DNA of 32,250 nt, from assembly GCA_964609385.1 (NCBI GenBank), contig CAZSSM010000076.1:1-32250 (forward strand). The letters are read 5' to 3'. A program made the position numbers and the translations under genes. This DNA comes from CAZSSM01 sp964609385. Its GTDB lineage: Bacteria; Planctomycetota; Planctomycetia; Isosphaerales; Isosphaeraceae. A model generated the notes under the pieces. It was not told where the DNA came from and made no database searches. It worked only from the letters and a program-made list of their open reading frames with translations. The first letter of the stretch is position 1, and each line of letters begins with the position of its first letter. Positions 16,991 through 25,364 of this stretch are shown one piece after another.

Positions 16991-17917
16991 CGCTCAACTT
17001 TGATCGCATGGAACAGGCGGAGGATCGAATCGATCGGAGGCGGTGAGTATTGGTTCACAAAAGCTCAGGATGGCTCTGTGTATAGATAGCTTATTCATTC
17101 GGACGGAGATTGCGAAGTCGAAGTGATTCCGTCCAAGGTTTCTCGCCCGAAAAATCGGGATCATCGGGCGTCGTGGTGCGATCTGTATTTATGGATTATC
17201 CATGGCTCGATGCGTCGGATCTCCTTGTTGGGCGTACCCCTCTCCTCACCCAATCTCCTGGGCGGCGGGAGACTGGCGAGATCGGTTATGGGTGTCTCGG
17301 CTGTTCGAAAGCCTCGCTCGTTTGTCAGGGAGGCGGTCCCGATCCCGCTAGGAATCTCAGAGTTGCTTTGCCTCGCGTCGACTCGAAAGCGGCTTTGCTC
17401 CCCGACCGATTGACGATCAGCGAGGCCCTGTTGACTTTGAACAACCGTTGAGTAGCGTTTGCAGATTCGGGCTGAGGTGAGGATGCCTTAAGACGACTCA
17501 TCCACTGCTTTCAAAGCCGAGTTCACAAAGCGTCACGGCCTGGAAAGGAGGATCCGCTTTCCCGCTCAAGATCGGTCTCGGGTTCCGACGTAAGATTGAT
17601 GTTAAAAATCTAGAATTTAAGGATTTCTTGTAATGAATAGTTGCGGCGCAAACGCGAGGCTGAGGTTGTGCGTCGATAAGGAGATGCAGCGATAGCGAAT
17701 CTGCCGGCCTGCTCGATTACGGAGATCTAGTTTTATACGTTGAAGTGTAAGATTTACATTCCCTTGCGGTTCAGTGGCAAGGTTTACGTTGTACAAACCC
17801 AACGTTTAAGTGTCGAAGATGGAATTTTCTTCGGTTGACGCTGTCTCAAGGATTGATTGGCCAAGGACTTCCCGGTTTCCTGCATGACACTGTGCACAAC
17901 GAGGAGATCCGCTCACC
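16991..17917. other. Long stretch with no convincing gene, AT-richer than its surroundings
   Basis: About 0.93 kb between the photolyase-like gene and the LysM-like gene. An open frame at 17110-17451 has no recognisable domain, no ribosome binding site and low-complexity content, so I do not call it. Around 17230-17270 a CTCACCC...TCTCC...GGAGA segment resembles decayed dispersed repeats. From about 17580 to 17860 the sequence becomes clearly AT-rich and holds repeated ACGTT-containing elements. The stretch should contain promoters for both flanking genes, which read away from each other, but no box pair was convincing. Confidence 0.6.
17737..17813. repeat. ACGTT element cluster: direct repeat plus inverted copy
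   Basis: ACGTTGAAGTGT at 17737-17748 recurs as ACGTTTAAGTGT at 17802-17813, with one mismatch and start points 65 bases apart. A third ACGTTG at 17786-17791 forms a dyad with CAACGT at 17800-17805. The cluster lies 105-180 bases upstream of the LysM-like gene and could be an operator array or a repeat remnant. Confidence 0.35.
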
Positions 17918-18772
17918 ATGGCACGCGAAAAAGGAATCAAGTCTCCGACGATCCCACTGGAATGGCCCCGTCCCGGCGCGTCCTACAAGGTCAAGGACGG
18001 GGAAAATTGGGAGAGTGTCGCGAAGACGTTGAACGTCAGCATCGATGCGTTGATCCGGCACAATTGTGGGACTCGCGAGCCCGAGATCGTCAACTGGTAT
18101 TTGAAGAATCGGGTCGGATGTCAACGGAAGACCCGGGATGGCTGGAACTACCTGTTCCACTGGACAGCCAGTCCCGGCCTCGTTTACAAGCCCATCACCG
18201 TGTTGCCCGAAGAAACGATCACTGGGGAAGCATGGCCCGAAGTGGAGTTCCGGTTGGTGGGGAGGATCATCACCCTCGGCAAGAAGTTCATCTCCGGTGG
18301 CCTACTCCAAGCTCGACTCCTAGCGAGGTTCTCCGACAGCGATCATATCTGGGGTTGGGGCGGCTTCAGTTCGTTGATGATCGGGCTCGAGTGGTCGTTT
18401 TCGCCTGTATCGGTATCGGTTTTCGAGTCGGAATGGTTGTCTCCGGTCGAGTATCGCGATCCGGACGTCGACCTCCGCGAGCACTGGACCAAGGTGCATC
18501 CCTGGACTGACCTCCATTTCACGTCGGTCCTTGGGCAGTATGGCGCATTTCACTCGTCAGTTCGCATGGTGCTCAAATTTGCCTTGCCGCACGCATCCGG
18601 ATCCTTCAAAAACACCGGCACAGGATTGCGGTATCATGTTGCGAAGAGCATGGCTTTGCAAGGCGATACACCTATTCGACTCCCAGACGTCGGGGGATAC
18701 ACGACCAAGAGCGGCAATCTCGTGGACTTCGGGATCGTCAAGAAGGATGGGGCGCCACGAGGGAAACGGTAG
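17918..18772 (+). CDS. LysM-like domain protein of unknown function
   Basis: A 284-residue protein without a signal peptide. Residues about 22-50 (SYKVKDGENWESVAKTLNV, then DALIRHN) look like a LysM fold, which usually binds peptidoglycan or chitin. They are followed by EIVNWYLKNRVGC and RDGWNYLF, a Trp/Tyr-rich extension seen, as I recall, in a set of uncharacterised bacterial LysM-like proteins. The C-terminal two thirds has alternating hydrophobic beta-like segments (LVGRIITLG, SSLMIGLEWSF, VRMVLKFAL) and no named domain I can identify. A GAGGAG site lies 11 bases before the ATG. It converges with the murein-hydrolase-like gene 71 bases downstream, so the two may form a functional pair acting on cell walls. 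Base composition is less GC-biased than the core genes nearby, which suggests transfer. Confidence 0.72.
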   Translation: MAREKGIKSPTIPLEWPRPGASYKVKDGENWESVAKTLNVSIDALIRHNCGTREPEIVNWYLKNRVGCQRKTRDGWNYLFHWTASPGLVYKPITVLPEETITGEAWPEVEFRLVGRIITLGKKFISGGLLQARLLARFSDSDHIWGWGGFSSLMIGLEWSFSPVSVSVFESEWLSPVEYRDPDVDLREHWTKVHPWTDLHFTSVLGQYGAFHSSVRMVLKFALPHASGSFKNTGTGLRYHVAKSMALQGDTPIRLPDVGGYTTKSGNLVDFGIVKKDGAPRGKR

Positions 18773-18779
18773 ACCCGGT

Positions 18780-18815
18780 GCGGCCGAGTCGGTCCGGGAG
18801 TAACCGCTCGGTCGC
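18780..18815. terminator. Hairpin between convergent LysM-like and murein hydrolase genes
   Basis: GCGGCCGAG (18780-18788) pairs with CTCGGTCGC (18807-18815), nine pairs including one G-T, around an 18-base loop. It lies in the 71-base gap between the two convergent stop codons, where a shared terminator is expected. There is no T-run on either strand and the loop is large. Confidence 0.4.
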
Positions 18816-18843
18816 CCTCGAGATGAGTGCGACTCGATCGGGC

Positions 18844-19794
18844 TCACCATCGAGCGCGACTGCCACGCACGTCGTAGTGGATGAACGTGTTGTAGAGACC
18901 GATCCCACCTTGCTTCATCTGACCAGACTCGATGAGCTTCTCGATCTCGGCTTTCACTTCCCCGGGCTTCATCCCGCGGACAACGATGTCGGCTGCCTTG
19001 GCGAGCAGGTGCTGGCTCTTCGAGACCCCTCCCACTTTCCTGTTGTAGGAGGGAGACCGATACCCGCTGTTGACGCGGATCGGGCGGTCGAGTTCGTCGC
19101 GAAGGACTTGCAAGTTCTTCGCGACTTCAAGGACGTTTGCGTCATACTCCTTTGGGACGGGTGTGCCATCATTGCAATCGAACTCAGAACGTCGGAAGTT
19201 GGTGGTCAGTTGATCGGAGGCCGAGCCGGCTTGATCCGAAGGGTTGTGCGAGGCGCGTGGCGATGTCACGATGGCCCGCCATTTCCGCAAGAATTTCTCG
19301 GGCGTGCCCTTACCGGCCTTGGTGTTGTAGTGGTCCTTCCAATACTGGGCCATCGCCTTGATATCGTCGGCAGCAGGCAACGCCTGAGGGGCGCGGAGAT
19401 AGCGGATCCGACACATCGCGGCGGCATAACGATCGTTGTCGATCAACTGATTCACCACCGCTTTGGCAAACGACTCCGCGACCGATGCCGAGAGGAGCGA
19501 TTCGGTCTGGACGTTCGTGAATCCTTCTGGCATCGGGCTCAGGAGACCGATGACCTTGCGACGCAGTTCGGCCCGACCTGGATAGCGGAGATAATTGATG
19601 TAGATGTCGTGGTGCGTCGCCGGCTCCATCTGGAACAGCCCTAATGCCGGCCCCCGAATTTGACGTCGATAGGTCAAGAGGCTCTCGGCGACAGCCGTGC
19701 CGAGGACGAGTTGCTCAGCCGCAGCGCTATATTTGCCGATATGACGAAGCGCCGAGGCAATGATCTCCCGTAGGCGAGCCACCGTGATGACCAT
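18844..19794 (-). CDS. Two-domain murein hydrolase: lysozyme-like plus M15 zinc peptidase
   Basis: A 316-residue protein of phage-endolysin character. The N-terminal 170 residues look like a lysozyme/transglycosylase domain: VLGTAVAES with a probable catalytic Glu37, then GPALGLFQMEPATHHDI, and later AMCRIRYLRAP and YWKDHYNT. Such segments occur, as I recall, in phage-encoded lysozyme-like proteins. Residues about 199-316 are a Peptidase_M15_3 domain with NSGYRS and the zinc ligands His262 and Asp269 (SQHLLAKAADI) and His306 (FIHYDVRG), which would cut peptide stems of peptidoglycan. Both glycan and peptide bonds could thus be targets. There is no signal peptide, so export would need lysis, a holin or an injection device. 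GGAGGA lies 10 bases before the ATG at 19794. No phage structural gene is nearby. Confidence 0.82.
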   Translation of the reverse strand: MVITVARLREIIASALRHIGKYSAAAEQLVLGTAVAESLLTYRRQIRGPALGLFQMEPATHHDIYINYLRYPGRAELRRKVIGLLSPMPEGFTNVQTESLLSASVAESFAKAVVNQLIDNDRYAAAMCRIRYLRAPQALPAADDIKAMAQYWKDHYNTKAGKGTPEKFLRKWRAIVTSPRASHNPSDQAGSASDQLTTNFRRSEFDCNDGTPVPKEYDANVLEVAKNLQVLRDELDRPIRVNSGYRSPSYNRKVGGVSKSQHLLAKAADIVVRGMKPGEVKAEIEKLIESGQMKQGGIGLYNTFIHYDVRGSRARW

Positions 19795-19804
19795 GGAAAT
19801 CAAC

Positions 19805-19810
19805 TCCTCC
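19805..19810 (-). promoter_or_regulatory. Ribosome binding site that fixes the murein hydrolase start
   Basis: GGAGGA on the minus strand lies 10 bases before the ATG at 19794. An in-frame TTG three codons earlier would be almost in contact with this site, so the ATG is preferred. Confidence 0.6.
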
Positions 19811-19899
19811 AGATTGGCCCGAGTCGGAGGCGTCGCAAAGCCCCCGTCCGCTCGGGTCGCTCATTCGATTTCTTTTCGTGTGACATCGAGAAGGTCAAG

Positions 19900-19917
19900 T
19901 CGATCGGGACCGATCGA
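19900..19917. promoter_or_regulatory. Perfect 18-base palindrome, operator candidate
   Basis: TCGATCGG and CCGATCGA flank a two-base centre GA. It lies 106 bases before the murein hydrolase start and 325 bases before the aconitase start, so it could bind a dimeric regulator of either gene. GATC/CGATCG words are common in this genome, which lowers the significance. Confidence 0.35.
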
Positions 19918-20241
19918 AGCCCCGGAACAGACCTCGCACCCCGACGATCCAATTTCTATGACTCGCTATTTTGTCAAGTGTGACAGACTCTTTGCAACAT
20001 TGGGTCTTATGGTCACTTCCGAGCCCTCATGGGAGGGTCTCGTCGAACTCATCATCGGGAACGTCGTTGAGAAGAGAGTTTGCGTCTCGGGGCGGTCGGG
20101 ATCGTTCGCTTCGTCGATCGGGCATCGAGGTCGAGGGTGGGGCGATCCCGCTCGCATTGAGACCCTGCGATCTGCTAGAATTCGATCATCACTTCACAGA
20201 CGCCCATGCACCGAATAGGCCCTTGGCGAGGCAGCTCGGCG

Positions 20242-23010
20242 ATGACCAATAGCTTTGGGGCGATCACGCCCTTGACGGTTGGCGGAAACACCTTCGAGAT
20301 CGCGCGGCTGGATGCCGTCGAGAAACGCCTCGGCGTGGACTTGGGCCGGCTCCCTTTCTCGCTCAAACTCCTGCTGGAAAACCTGCTCCGCCATGAGGAC
20401 GGCCAGTCGGTCACCGAGACCCATATTCAAGGGTTGGCCGCCTGGGACCCGTTCGCCGAGCCGAGTCAAGAGATCGCCTTCCGACCCGCGCGGGTGCTGC
20501 TCCAGGACTTCACCGGCGTCCCGGCCGTGGTCGACTTGGCCGCAATGCGCGACGCGATGCGGACCATGGGTGGGGATCCGACGAAGATCAACCCGCTTCA
20601 GCCGGTCGAACTGGTCATCGACCACTCGGTCCAGGTCGATGAGGCGGGTTCTGCCTTGGCCTTCGCCCGCAACGCCGAGTTGGAATTCCAGCGCAACCGC
20701 GAACGCTATGCGTTCTTGAAGTGGGGACAGCATGCCTTCCGCAACTTCCGAGTCGTGCCGCCGGACACGGGAATCGTCCACCAAGTCAACCTGGAATACC
20801 TGGCTCGTGGGGTGGTCACCAGCGACGAGATCGTCGGGGCCACCGGCGCCATCCGTGCCTATCCCGACACGCTCGTCGGCACCGATTCGCACACGACCAT
20901 GATCAACGGGATCGGTGTCTTGGGTTGGGGCGTGGGCGGGATCGAGGCTGAGGCGGCCATGCTCGGCCAACCGATCTCGATGCTGGTGCCCAAGGTCGTC
21001 GGCTTCAAGCTGACTGGTCAACTCCCCGAAGCCGCCACTGCCACCGACCTCGTCCTGACGGTCACCCAGATGCTCCGTTCCCATGGGGTTGTCGGCAAGT
21101 TCGTCGAGTTCTATGGAGACGGCCTCGCCAACCTCCCGGTCGCCGACCGTGCCACCATCAGCAACATGGCACCCGAATACGGCGCCACCGTCGGAATCTT
21201 CCCCATCGACGAGGAGTCGCTGACCTACCTCCGACTGACCGGTCGAAGCCCGTCGCGGATCGCGCTCGTCGAGGCCTATTTCAAAGAGCAGGGTTTGTTC
21301 TGGACTGACAGTTCGCCTGAGGCGGTCTACTCCGAGACGCTCGAGCTGGATATGGGCGACGTCGAGCCCAGCCTGGCCGGTCCAAAGCGCCCTCAGGACC
21401 GTGTCCTGCTCCATGAGGCCAAGGCGTTGTTCCAGTCGGCCATGGCGACCACGCTCAAGCCTCAGGCCGAAACCGGTCAGCCGGCCACCGCGACATTGGC
21501 TGAGGCTGATACGGCCACGGCCGTCGCCTTGGCTGAGGAGGACGAGGGCATCGAGACGTCCAAGGGTCGGATCCGGGACGGCTCGATCGTCATCGCCGCG
21601 ATCACCAGTTGCACCAACACGTCGAACCCGTCGGTCATGGTCGCCGCCGGCCTGGTGGCGAAGAAGGCCGTCGAGCGCGGCCTGACCACCAAGCCCTGGG
21701 TCAAAACCAGCCTGGCGCCCGGTTCGAAGGTCGTCACCCGTTACTTGAGCGACTCGGGGCTCGACGCCTATCTGGACCAGCTCCGGTTCAACCTGGTCGG
21801 CTACGGCTGCACAACCTGCATCGGCAACTCGGGGCCGATCGATCCGGAACTCAGCCGGGCCATCCACGACCATGATCTGGTGGCCGTCTCAGTGCTTAGC
21901 GGCAACCGGAACTTTGAAGGCCGGATCAACCCCGACGTCCGGGCCAACTACCTGGCCTCGCCCCCTTTGGTCGTCGCATACGCCCTGGCCGGGCGGATGG
22001 ACATCGACCTCAAGACCGAACCGCTCGGCCATGACCCGGAAGGCGAGCCGGTTTACCTGTCCGACCTCTGGCCTAGCCAGAGCGAGATTCAAGAGACGAT
22101 CCTCAAGTCGGTCCGCTCCGAAATGTTCGACCAAGAATATGCCTCGGTCTTCGAGGGTGACGCGCAGTGGAAGCAACTGCCCGCGCCCGAAGGTCAGGTC
22201 TTCGCCTGGGACGACACCTCGACCTACGTTAAGAACCCGCCTTACTTCGATGGAATGCCCGCTCAGCCCGGCTCGGTCGGCGATATCGCCGGGGCCCGTG
22301 TGCTGGCCGTGCTCGGCGATAGCATCACGACCGACCACATCTCGCCGGCCGGCGCGATCAAGCCTCAGAGCCCGGCCGGCCAGTACTTGCAGGCCCAGGG
22401 CGTCAGCGTCAAGGAGTTCAACAGCTACGGCTCGAGGCGCGGGAATCACGAGGTCATGGTCCGCGGGACCTTCGCCAATATCCGCCTTCGCAACCGGATG
22501 GTGCCCGGCGTCGAAGGCGGCATGACCCGTCACCTCCCCTCCGGCGATCAGACGAGCATCTATGAGGCAGCGATGCAGTACGCCGACGAAGGGGTGTCCT
22601 TGATCGTCTTGGCAGGCAAGGAATATGGCTCGGGCTCGTCGCGTGACTGGGCGGCCAAGGGCACGCGTCTACTGGGCGTTCGCGCCGTGCTGGCCGAAAG
22701 CTTCGAGCGGATCCATCGCTCCAATCTGGTCGGCATGGGCGTGCTCCCGCTCCAGTTCGAGGATGGCCAGAACGTCGAGAGCCTCGGCCTGAACGGCGAG
22801 GAGATCTTCCAGATCGATGGTCTGGCCCAGGGGATCGCGACCCAGTTCAGCAACAGTCGGAGCGTCGCCGTCACTGCGCAACGGCCCGATGGGACCGTCG
22901 TTCGATTCACGGCTCGGGTCCGGATCGATACGCCCCAAGAGATCCACTACTACCAGCATGGGGGCATCCTGCCGTTCGTCCTCCGTCAACTGATCGGGAC
23001 AGCCGACTGA
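20242..23010 (+). CDS. acnA: Aconitate hydratase A (aconitase)
   Basis: A 922-residue cytoplasmic enzyme of the AcnA/IRP type that converts citrate to isocitrate through cis-aconitate in the TCA cycle. The [4Fe-4S] ligands are visible as Cys457 in SCTNTSNPSV and Cys523 and Cys526 in GYGCTTCIGNSGP. Other family segments are LLQDFTGVPAVVDLAAMR, IDHSVQVD, GTDSHTTMINGIGVLGWGVGGIEAEA, LGDSITTDHISPAGAI, NSYGSRRGNHEVM and GSGSSRDWAAKG. An Ala/Thr/Glu-rich stretch of about 25 residues (around 410-440) before the first cluster Cys looks like a lineage insert. I chose the ATG at 20242, which follows a GAGG site, over an upstream ATG at 20206 that adds 12 residues with no family similarity. Pyruvate dehydrogenase genes follow on the same strand. 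Confidence 0.96.
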   Translation: MTNSFGAITPLTVGGNTFEIARLDAVEKRLGVDLGRLPFSLKLLLENLLRHEDGQSVTETHIQGLAAWDPFAEPSQEIAFRPARVLLQDFTGVPAVVDLAAMRDAMRTMGGDPTKINPLQPVELVIDHSVQVDEAGSALAFARNAELEFQRNRERYAFLKWGQHAFRNFRVVPPDTGIVHQVNLEYLARGVVTSDEIVGATGAIRAYPDTLVGTDSHTTMINGIGVLGWGVGGIEAEAAMLGQPISMLVPKVVGFKLTGQLPEAATATDLVLTVTQMLRSHGVVGKFVEFYGDGLANLPVADRATISNMAPEYGATVGIFPIDEESLTYLRLTGRSPSRIALVEAYFKEQGLFWTDSSPEAVYSETLELDMGDVEPSLAGPKRPQDRVLLHEAKALFQSAMATTLKPQAETGQPATATLAEADTATAVALAEEDEGIETSKGRIRDGSIVIAAITSCTNTSNPSVMVAAGLVAKKAVERGLTTKPWVKTSLAPGSKVVTRYLSDSGLDAYLDQLRFNLVGYGCTTCIGNSGPIDPELSRAIHDHDLVAVSVLSGNRNFEGRINPDVRANYLASPPLVVAYALAGRMDIDLKTEPLGHDPEGEPVYLSDLWPSQSEIQETILKSVRSEMFDQEYASVFEGDAQWKQLPAPEGQVFAWDDTSTYVKNPPYFDGMPAQPGSVGDIAGARVLAVLGDSITTDHISPAGAIKPQSPAGQYLQAQGVSVKEFNSYGSRRGNHEVMVRGTFANIRLRNRMVPGVEGGMTRHLPSGDQTSIYEAAMQYADEGVSLIVLAGKEYGSGSSRDWAAKGTRLLGVRAVLAESFERIHRSNLVGMGVLPLQFEDGQNVESLGLNGEEIFQIDGLAQGIATQFSNSRSVAVTAQRPDGTVVRFTARVRIDTPQEIHYYQHGGILPFVLRQLIGTAD

Positions 23011-23347
23011 GTCGTCGGACCGGGACGATTGTCGCAACGCGTTGAGGGGCCGACTTCGTTCGTCTTGTCGCGGGCGGCTCGGTCCACTACCCTGGTGGCT
23101 CAATGGATTGGGAGTTCGGAGCGAGATCGACTCTGGCTCGGCCGCATGAGCTGGCCGACTGACGCTCCACCGACCCGCGGGATCGTCTCGTTAACCCGCC
23201 TCCCAATCTTTCATGCGTATCCCCTCCTGTCTTGGTCCGCTCGGTTTGTTCCGTGCCGGACCAGCCCCGTCGTCGCGATCTCTGCGATCGACGTCGGTCC
23301 GACCACCGATTCCGATCCCATGCGGATCGCCTGAAGGAGTCGCCTCC
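23011..23347. other. Intergenic region between aconitase and pyruvate dehydrogenase E1 alpha
   Basis: No gene is seen in these 337 bases. A small perfect dyad GTCGG-T-CCGAC lies at 23293-23303, 45 bases before the E1 alpha start, and could be a regulatory site. The E1 alpha frame is open upstream here but the translation has no family similarity. A promoter is expected but no clear boxes were found. Confidence 0.4.
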
Positions 23348-24358
23348 ATGTCGCATCTGTCGACGGCGCCGCCCCCGCTGGTCTCGCCCGAGCAAGCGGT
23401 GGCTTGGTTGAGGCTGATGTTGTTGATCCGACGGTTCGAAGAACGCTCGGCCAAGCTGTACCAAGAGCAGAAGATCAACGGGTTCTGCCACCTCTACAGC
23501 GGCCAGGAGCCCGTGGCTGTCGGCTCGATCGGGGTGCTCCGCGACGACGATTACGTGATCACCGCCTACCGTGACCACGGTCATGCCCTGGCTCGCGGGA
23601 TCTCGCCCCGCGCCTGCATGGCCGAGATGCTGGGCAAAGCCCCAGGCTGCTCCAAGGGCAAGGGTGGATCGATGCACTTCTTCGATGCTTCCCGCAACAT
23701 GATGGGTGGCCACGCCATTGTGGGGAGCCACATCCCGGTCGCCGCCGGCATCGGCCTGGCCATCAACTACCGAAGTGAAGATAAGGTTTGTATCTGCTAC
23801 TTCGGTGATGGCGCGATGAATCAGGGGTCGTTCCACGAGGCGCTCAACATGGCCGGCCTCTGGAAGCTGCCGGTCATCTTCTGCGTCGAGAACAACCTGA
23901 TCGCTATGGGCACACAGCTCGAACGCAGTTCGGCGGTGCTCGATCTGACCGCGCGAGGCGGCGCCCCCTACGGCATGCCCGGCATCGAGATCAATGGCTT
24001 CGACATCGAAGAGGTTGGCCTGGGCGTCCGTGATGCCGCCGATCGGGCTCGGGCCGGTGAAGGCCCCACCTTCATCGAGTTCAAGACCTATCGGCTCCGC
24101 GGCCACTCGATGTCCGACCCGATGAAGTATCGCTCCTCCGACGAGATGGATGAGGCCAAGCGGCGCGACCCGATCGTCGCCTACTCGGCCAAGCTCCAGG
24201 AGCGTGGTTGGATCGATGAGGCCGGCCTGGAACAGATGTCCGACGAGGTGAAGGACGAGATCCGCGACGCCATCAACTTCGCCGAAGAAGCGCCCTTCCC
24301 CGACCCTTCGGACGTTTACGACGATATCTCCGTCAACCCCCACATCCCGCAGGAGTAA
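23348..24358 (+). CDS. pdhA: Pyruvate dehydrogenase E1 component, alpha subunit
   Basis: A 336-residue thiamine diphosphate enzyme subunit. With the beta subunit it decarboxylates pyruvate and transfers the acetyl group to the E2 lipoyl arm. The thiamine/magnesium motif is GDGAMNQGSFHEALNMA, ending in CVENN. Other family segments are RRFEERSAKLYQEQKINGFCHLYSGQE, YRDHGHALARG, KGKGGSMHFF and TYRLRGHSMSDP, which includes the phosphorylation-loop region of the family. GAAGGAG lies 9 bases before the ATG at 23348; earlier in-frame starts give a Pro/Arg-rich stretch unlike the family. pdhB follows after 7 bases. The complete E1-E2-E3 set nearby supports pyruvate over branched-chain 2-oxo acids as substrate, though sequence alone does not exclude acetoin or branched-chain use. 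Confidence 0.93.
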   Translation: MSHLSTAPPPLVSPEQAVAWLRLMLLIRRFEERSAKLYQEQKINGFCHLYSGQEPVAVGSIGVLRDDDYVITAYRDHGHALARGISPRACMAEMLGKAPGCSKGKGGSMHFFDASRNMMGGHAIVGSHIPVAAGIGLAINYRSEDKVCICYFGDGAMNQGSFHEALNMAGLWKLPVIFCVENNLIAMGTQLERSSAVLDLTARGGAPYGMPGIEINGFDIEEVGLGVRDAADRARAGEGPTFIEFKTYRLRGHSMSDPMKYRSSDEMDEAKRRDPIVAYSAKLQERGWIDEAGLEQMSDEVKDEIRDAINFAEEAPFPDPSDVYDDISVNPHIPQE

Positions 24359-24365
24359 CCCGGCG

Positions 24366-25364
24366 ATGGCACAGCTCGCGTACCGCGAATCGCTCAACCA
24401 GGCGATCGCCGAGGAGATGGAGCGCGACGAGAACGTCTTCCTGATGGGCGAAGAGGTGGCCGAATACGACGGCGCCTACAAGGTCAGCAAGGGCTTGCTG
24501 GATCGGTTCGGAGCACGACGGATTGTCGATACGCCGATCTCCGAGGAAGGCTTCGCCGGCATGGGCCTCGGCGCGGCGATGGTCGGGCTCCGGCCTGTCG
24601 TCGAGTTCATGACCTACAGCTTCAGCCTGGTGGCCTTCGATCAGATCGTCAACAACGGCGCCTTCGTCCGCTACATGAGCGGTGGCCAGTTCGCCTTCCC
24701 GATCGTCTTCCGCGGCTCCTCAGGCATGGCCGGCGGTTTGGCCGCCACCCACTCGCACCGTCCCGAGGCCTGGTTTGCTCAGGTGCCCGGCCTAATCGTG
24801 GTCATGCCCGCCACGCCGGCCGACGCCAAAGGGTTGCTCAAAGCCGCTATCCGCTATGAGGATCCAGTCATCTTCATCGAGCACGAGAACCTCTATGCTA
24901 TGATCGGTGAGGTGCCCGAAACCGATGATCACATCGTTCCGATCGGTCAGGCCGAGATCAAGCGCGCCGGTGACGACGTCACGCTGATTACCTACAGCCG
25001 CTCGCTCTATGCGACCTTGGAAGCCGCCGAGCAGCTCGCCTCGGAAGGGGTCAATGCCGAGGTGATCGACCTCCGGACGATCCGTCCGCTCGACTTGGAG
25101 ACGCTCCTGAACTCGGTCACCAAGACGCATCGGGCCGTCATCATCGAAGAGAGTTGGCCCTACTGCGGCCTGGGCTCGGGTATCTCCGACCGCATCATGC
25201 AGCAGGCCTTCGACGAACTCGATGCGCCGATCCGTCGGGTCAGCGTCCTCGATGCGCCGATCCCCTACAGCAAGGCGATGGAAGTTCCGATGCTGCCCAA
25301 CGCCGAGCGGATCATCGCGGCCGTCAACGATGTGTTGTATCGCGAATCGTCCGCCGTGCGTTGA
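24366..25364 (+). CDS. pdhB: Pyruvate dehydrogenase E1 component, beta subunit
   Basis: A 332-residue transketolase-like subunit that completes the E1 heterotetramer. Family features are REALNQAI-like RESLNQAIAEEM at the start, MGEEVAEYDGAYKVSKGL, RIVDTPISEEGFAGMGLGAAM with the Glu that contacts thiamine, EFMTYSF, and later EVIDLRTIRPLD and the VIIEESW segment of the C-terminal domain. The end, with PYSKAMEVPMLPN, is typical for pyruvate dehydrogenase. It starts 7 bases after pdhA and must be translated from the same message. A 224-base gap follows before the E2 gene, with no gene in it. Confidence 0.94.
   Translation: MAQLAYRESLNQAIAEEMERDENVFLMGEEVAEYDGAYKVSKGLLDRFGARRIVDTPISEEGFAGMGLGAAMVGLRPVVEFMTYSFSLVAFDQIVNNGAFVRYMSGGQFAFPIVFRGSSGMAGGLAATHSHRPEAWFAQVPGLIVVMPATPADAKGLLKAAIRYEDPVIFIEHENLYAMIGEVPETDDHIVPIGQAEIKRAGDDVTLITYSRSLYATLEAAEQLASEGVNAEVIDLRTIRPLDLETLLNSVTKTHRAVIIEESWPYCGLGSGISDRIMQQAFDELDAPIRRVSVLDAPIPYSKAMEVPMLPNAERIIAAVNDVLYRESSAVR

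Larger units (their letters stand above)
19795..20241. promoter_or_regulatory. Divergent intergenic region between murein hydrolase and aconitase genes
   Basis: This 447-base gap holds no convincing gene but must contain starts for two divergent transcripts. Two dyads stand out: a perfect 18-base palindrome at 19900-19917 and TGTCA-AGTG-TGACA at 19972-19985. On the minus strand the second dyad contains a perfect TTGACA hexamer, but no good -10 box is found at 16-18 bases. TAGAAT near 20175 could be a -10 element for aconitase. Confidence 0.4.

Noticed and set aside
17110..17451. Open frame of 113 codons in the gap after the photolyase-like gene
   Set aside because: No recognisable domain, no ribosome binding site, and an overlapping second frame is equally open. 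Treated as noncoding.
18778..19644. Plus-strand open frame opposite the murein hydrolase gene
   Set aside because: The minus-strand protein has intact lysozyme-like and M15 motifs and a good ribosome binding site; the plus frame has neither.
17918..19794. Integrated prophage
   Set aside because: Only a lysis-type enzyme is present; no integrase, capsid, tail, terminase or attachment repeats were seen in the flanks, so a prophage is not supported within this window.
20194..21873. Long minus-strand open frame antisense to aconitase
   Set aside because: Its Gly/Arg/Asp-rich translation is a mirror of a high-GC coding gene. The plus-strand frame has all aconitase motifs.
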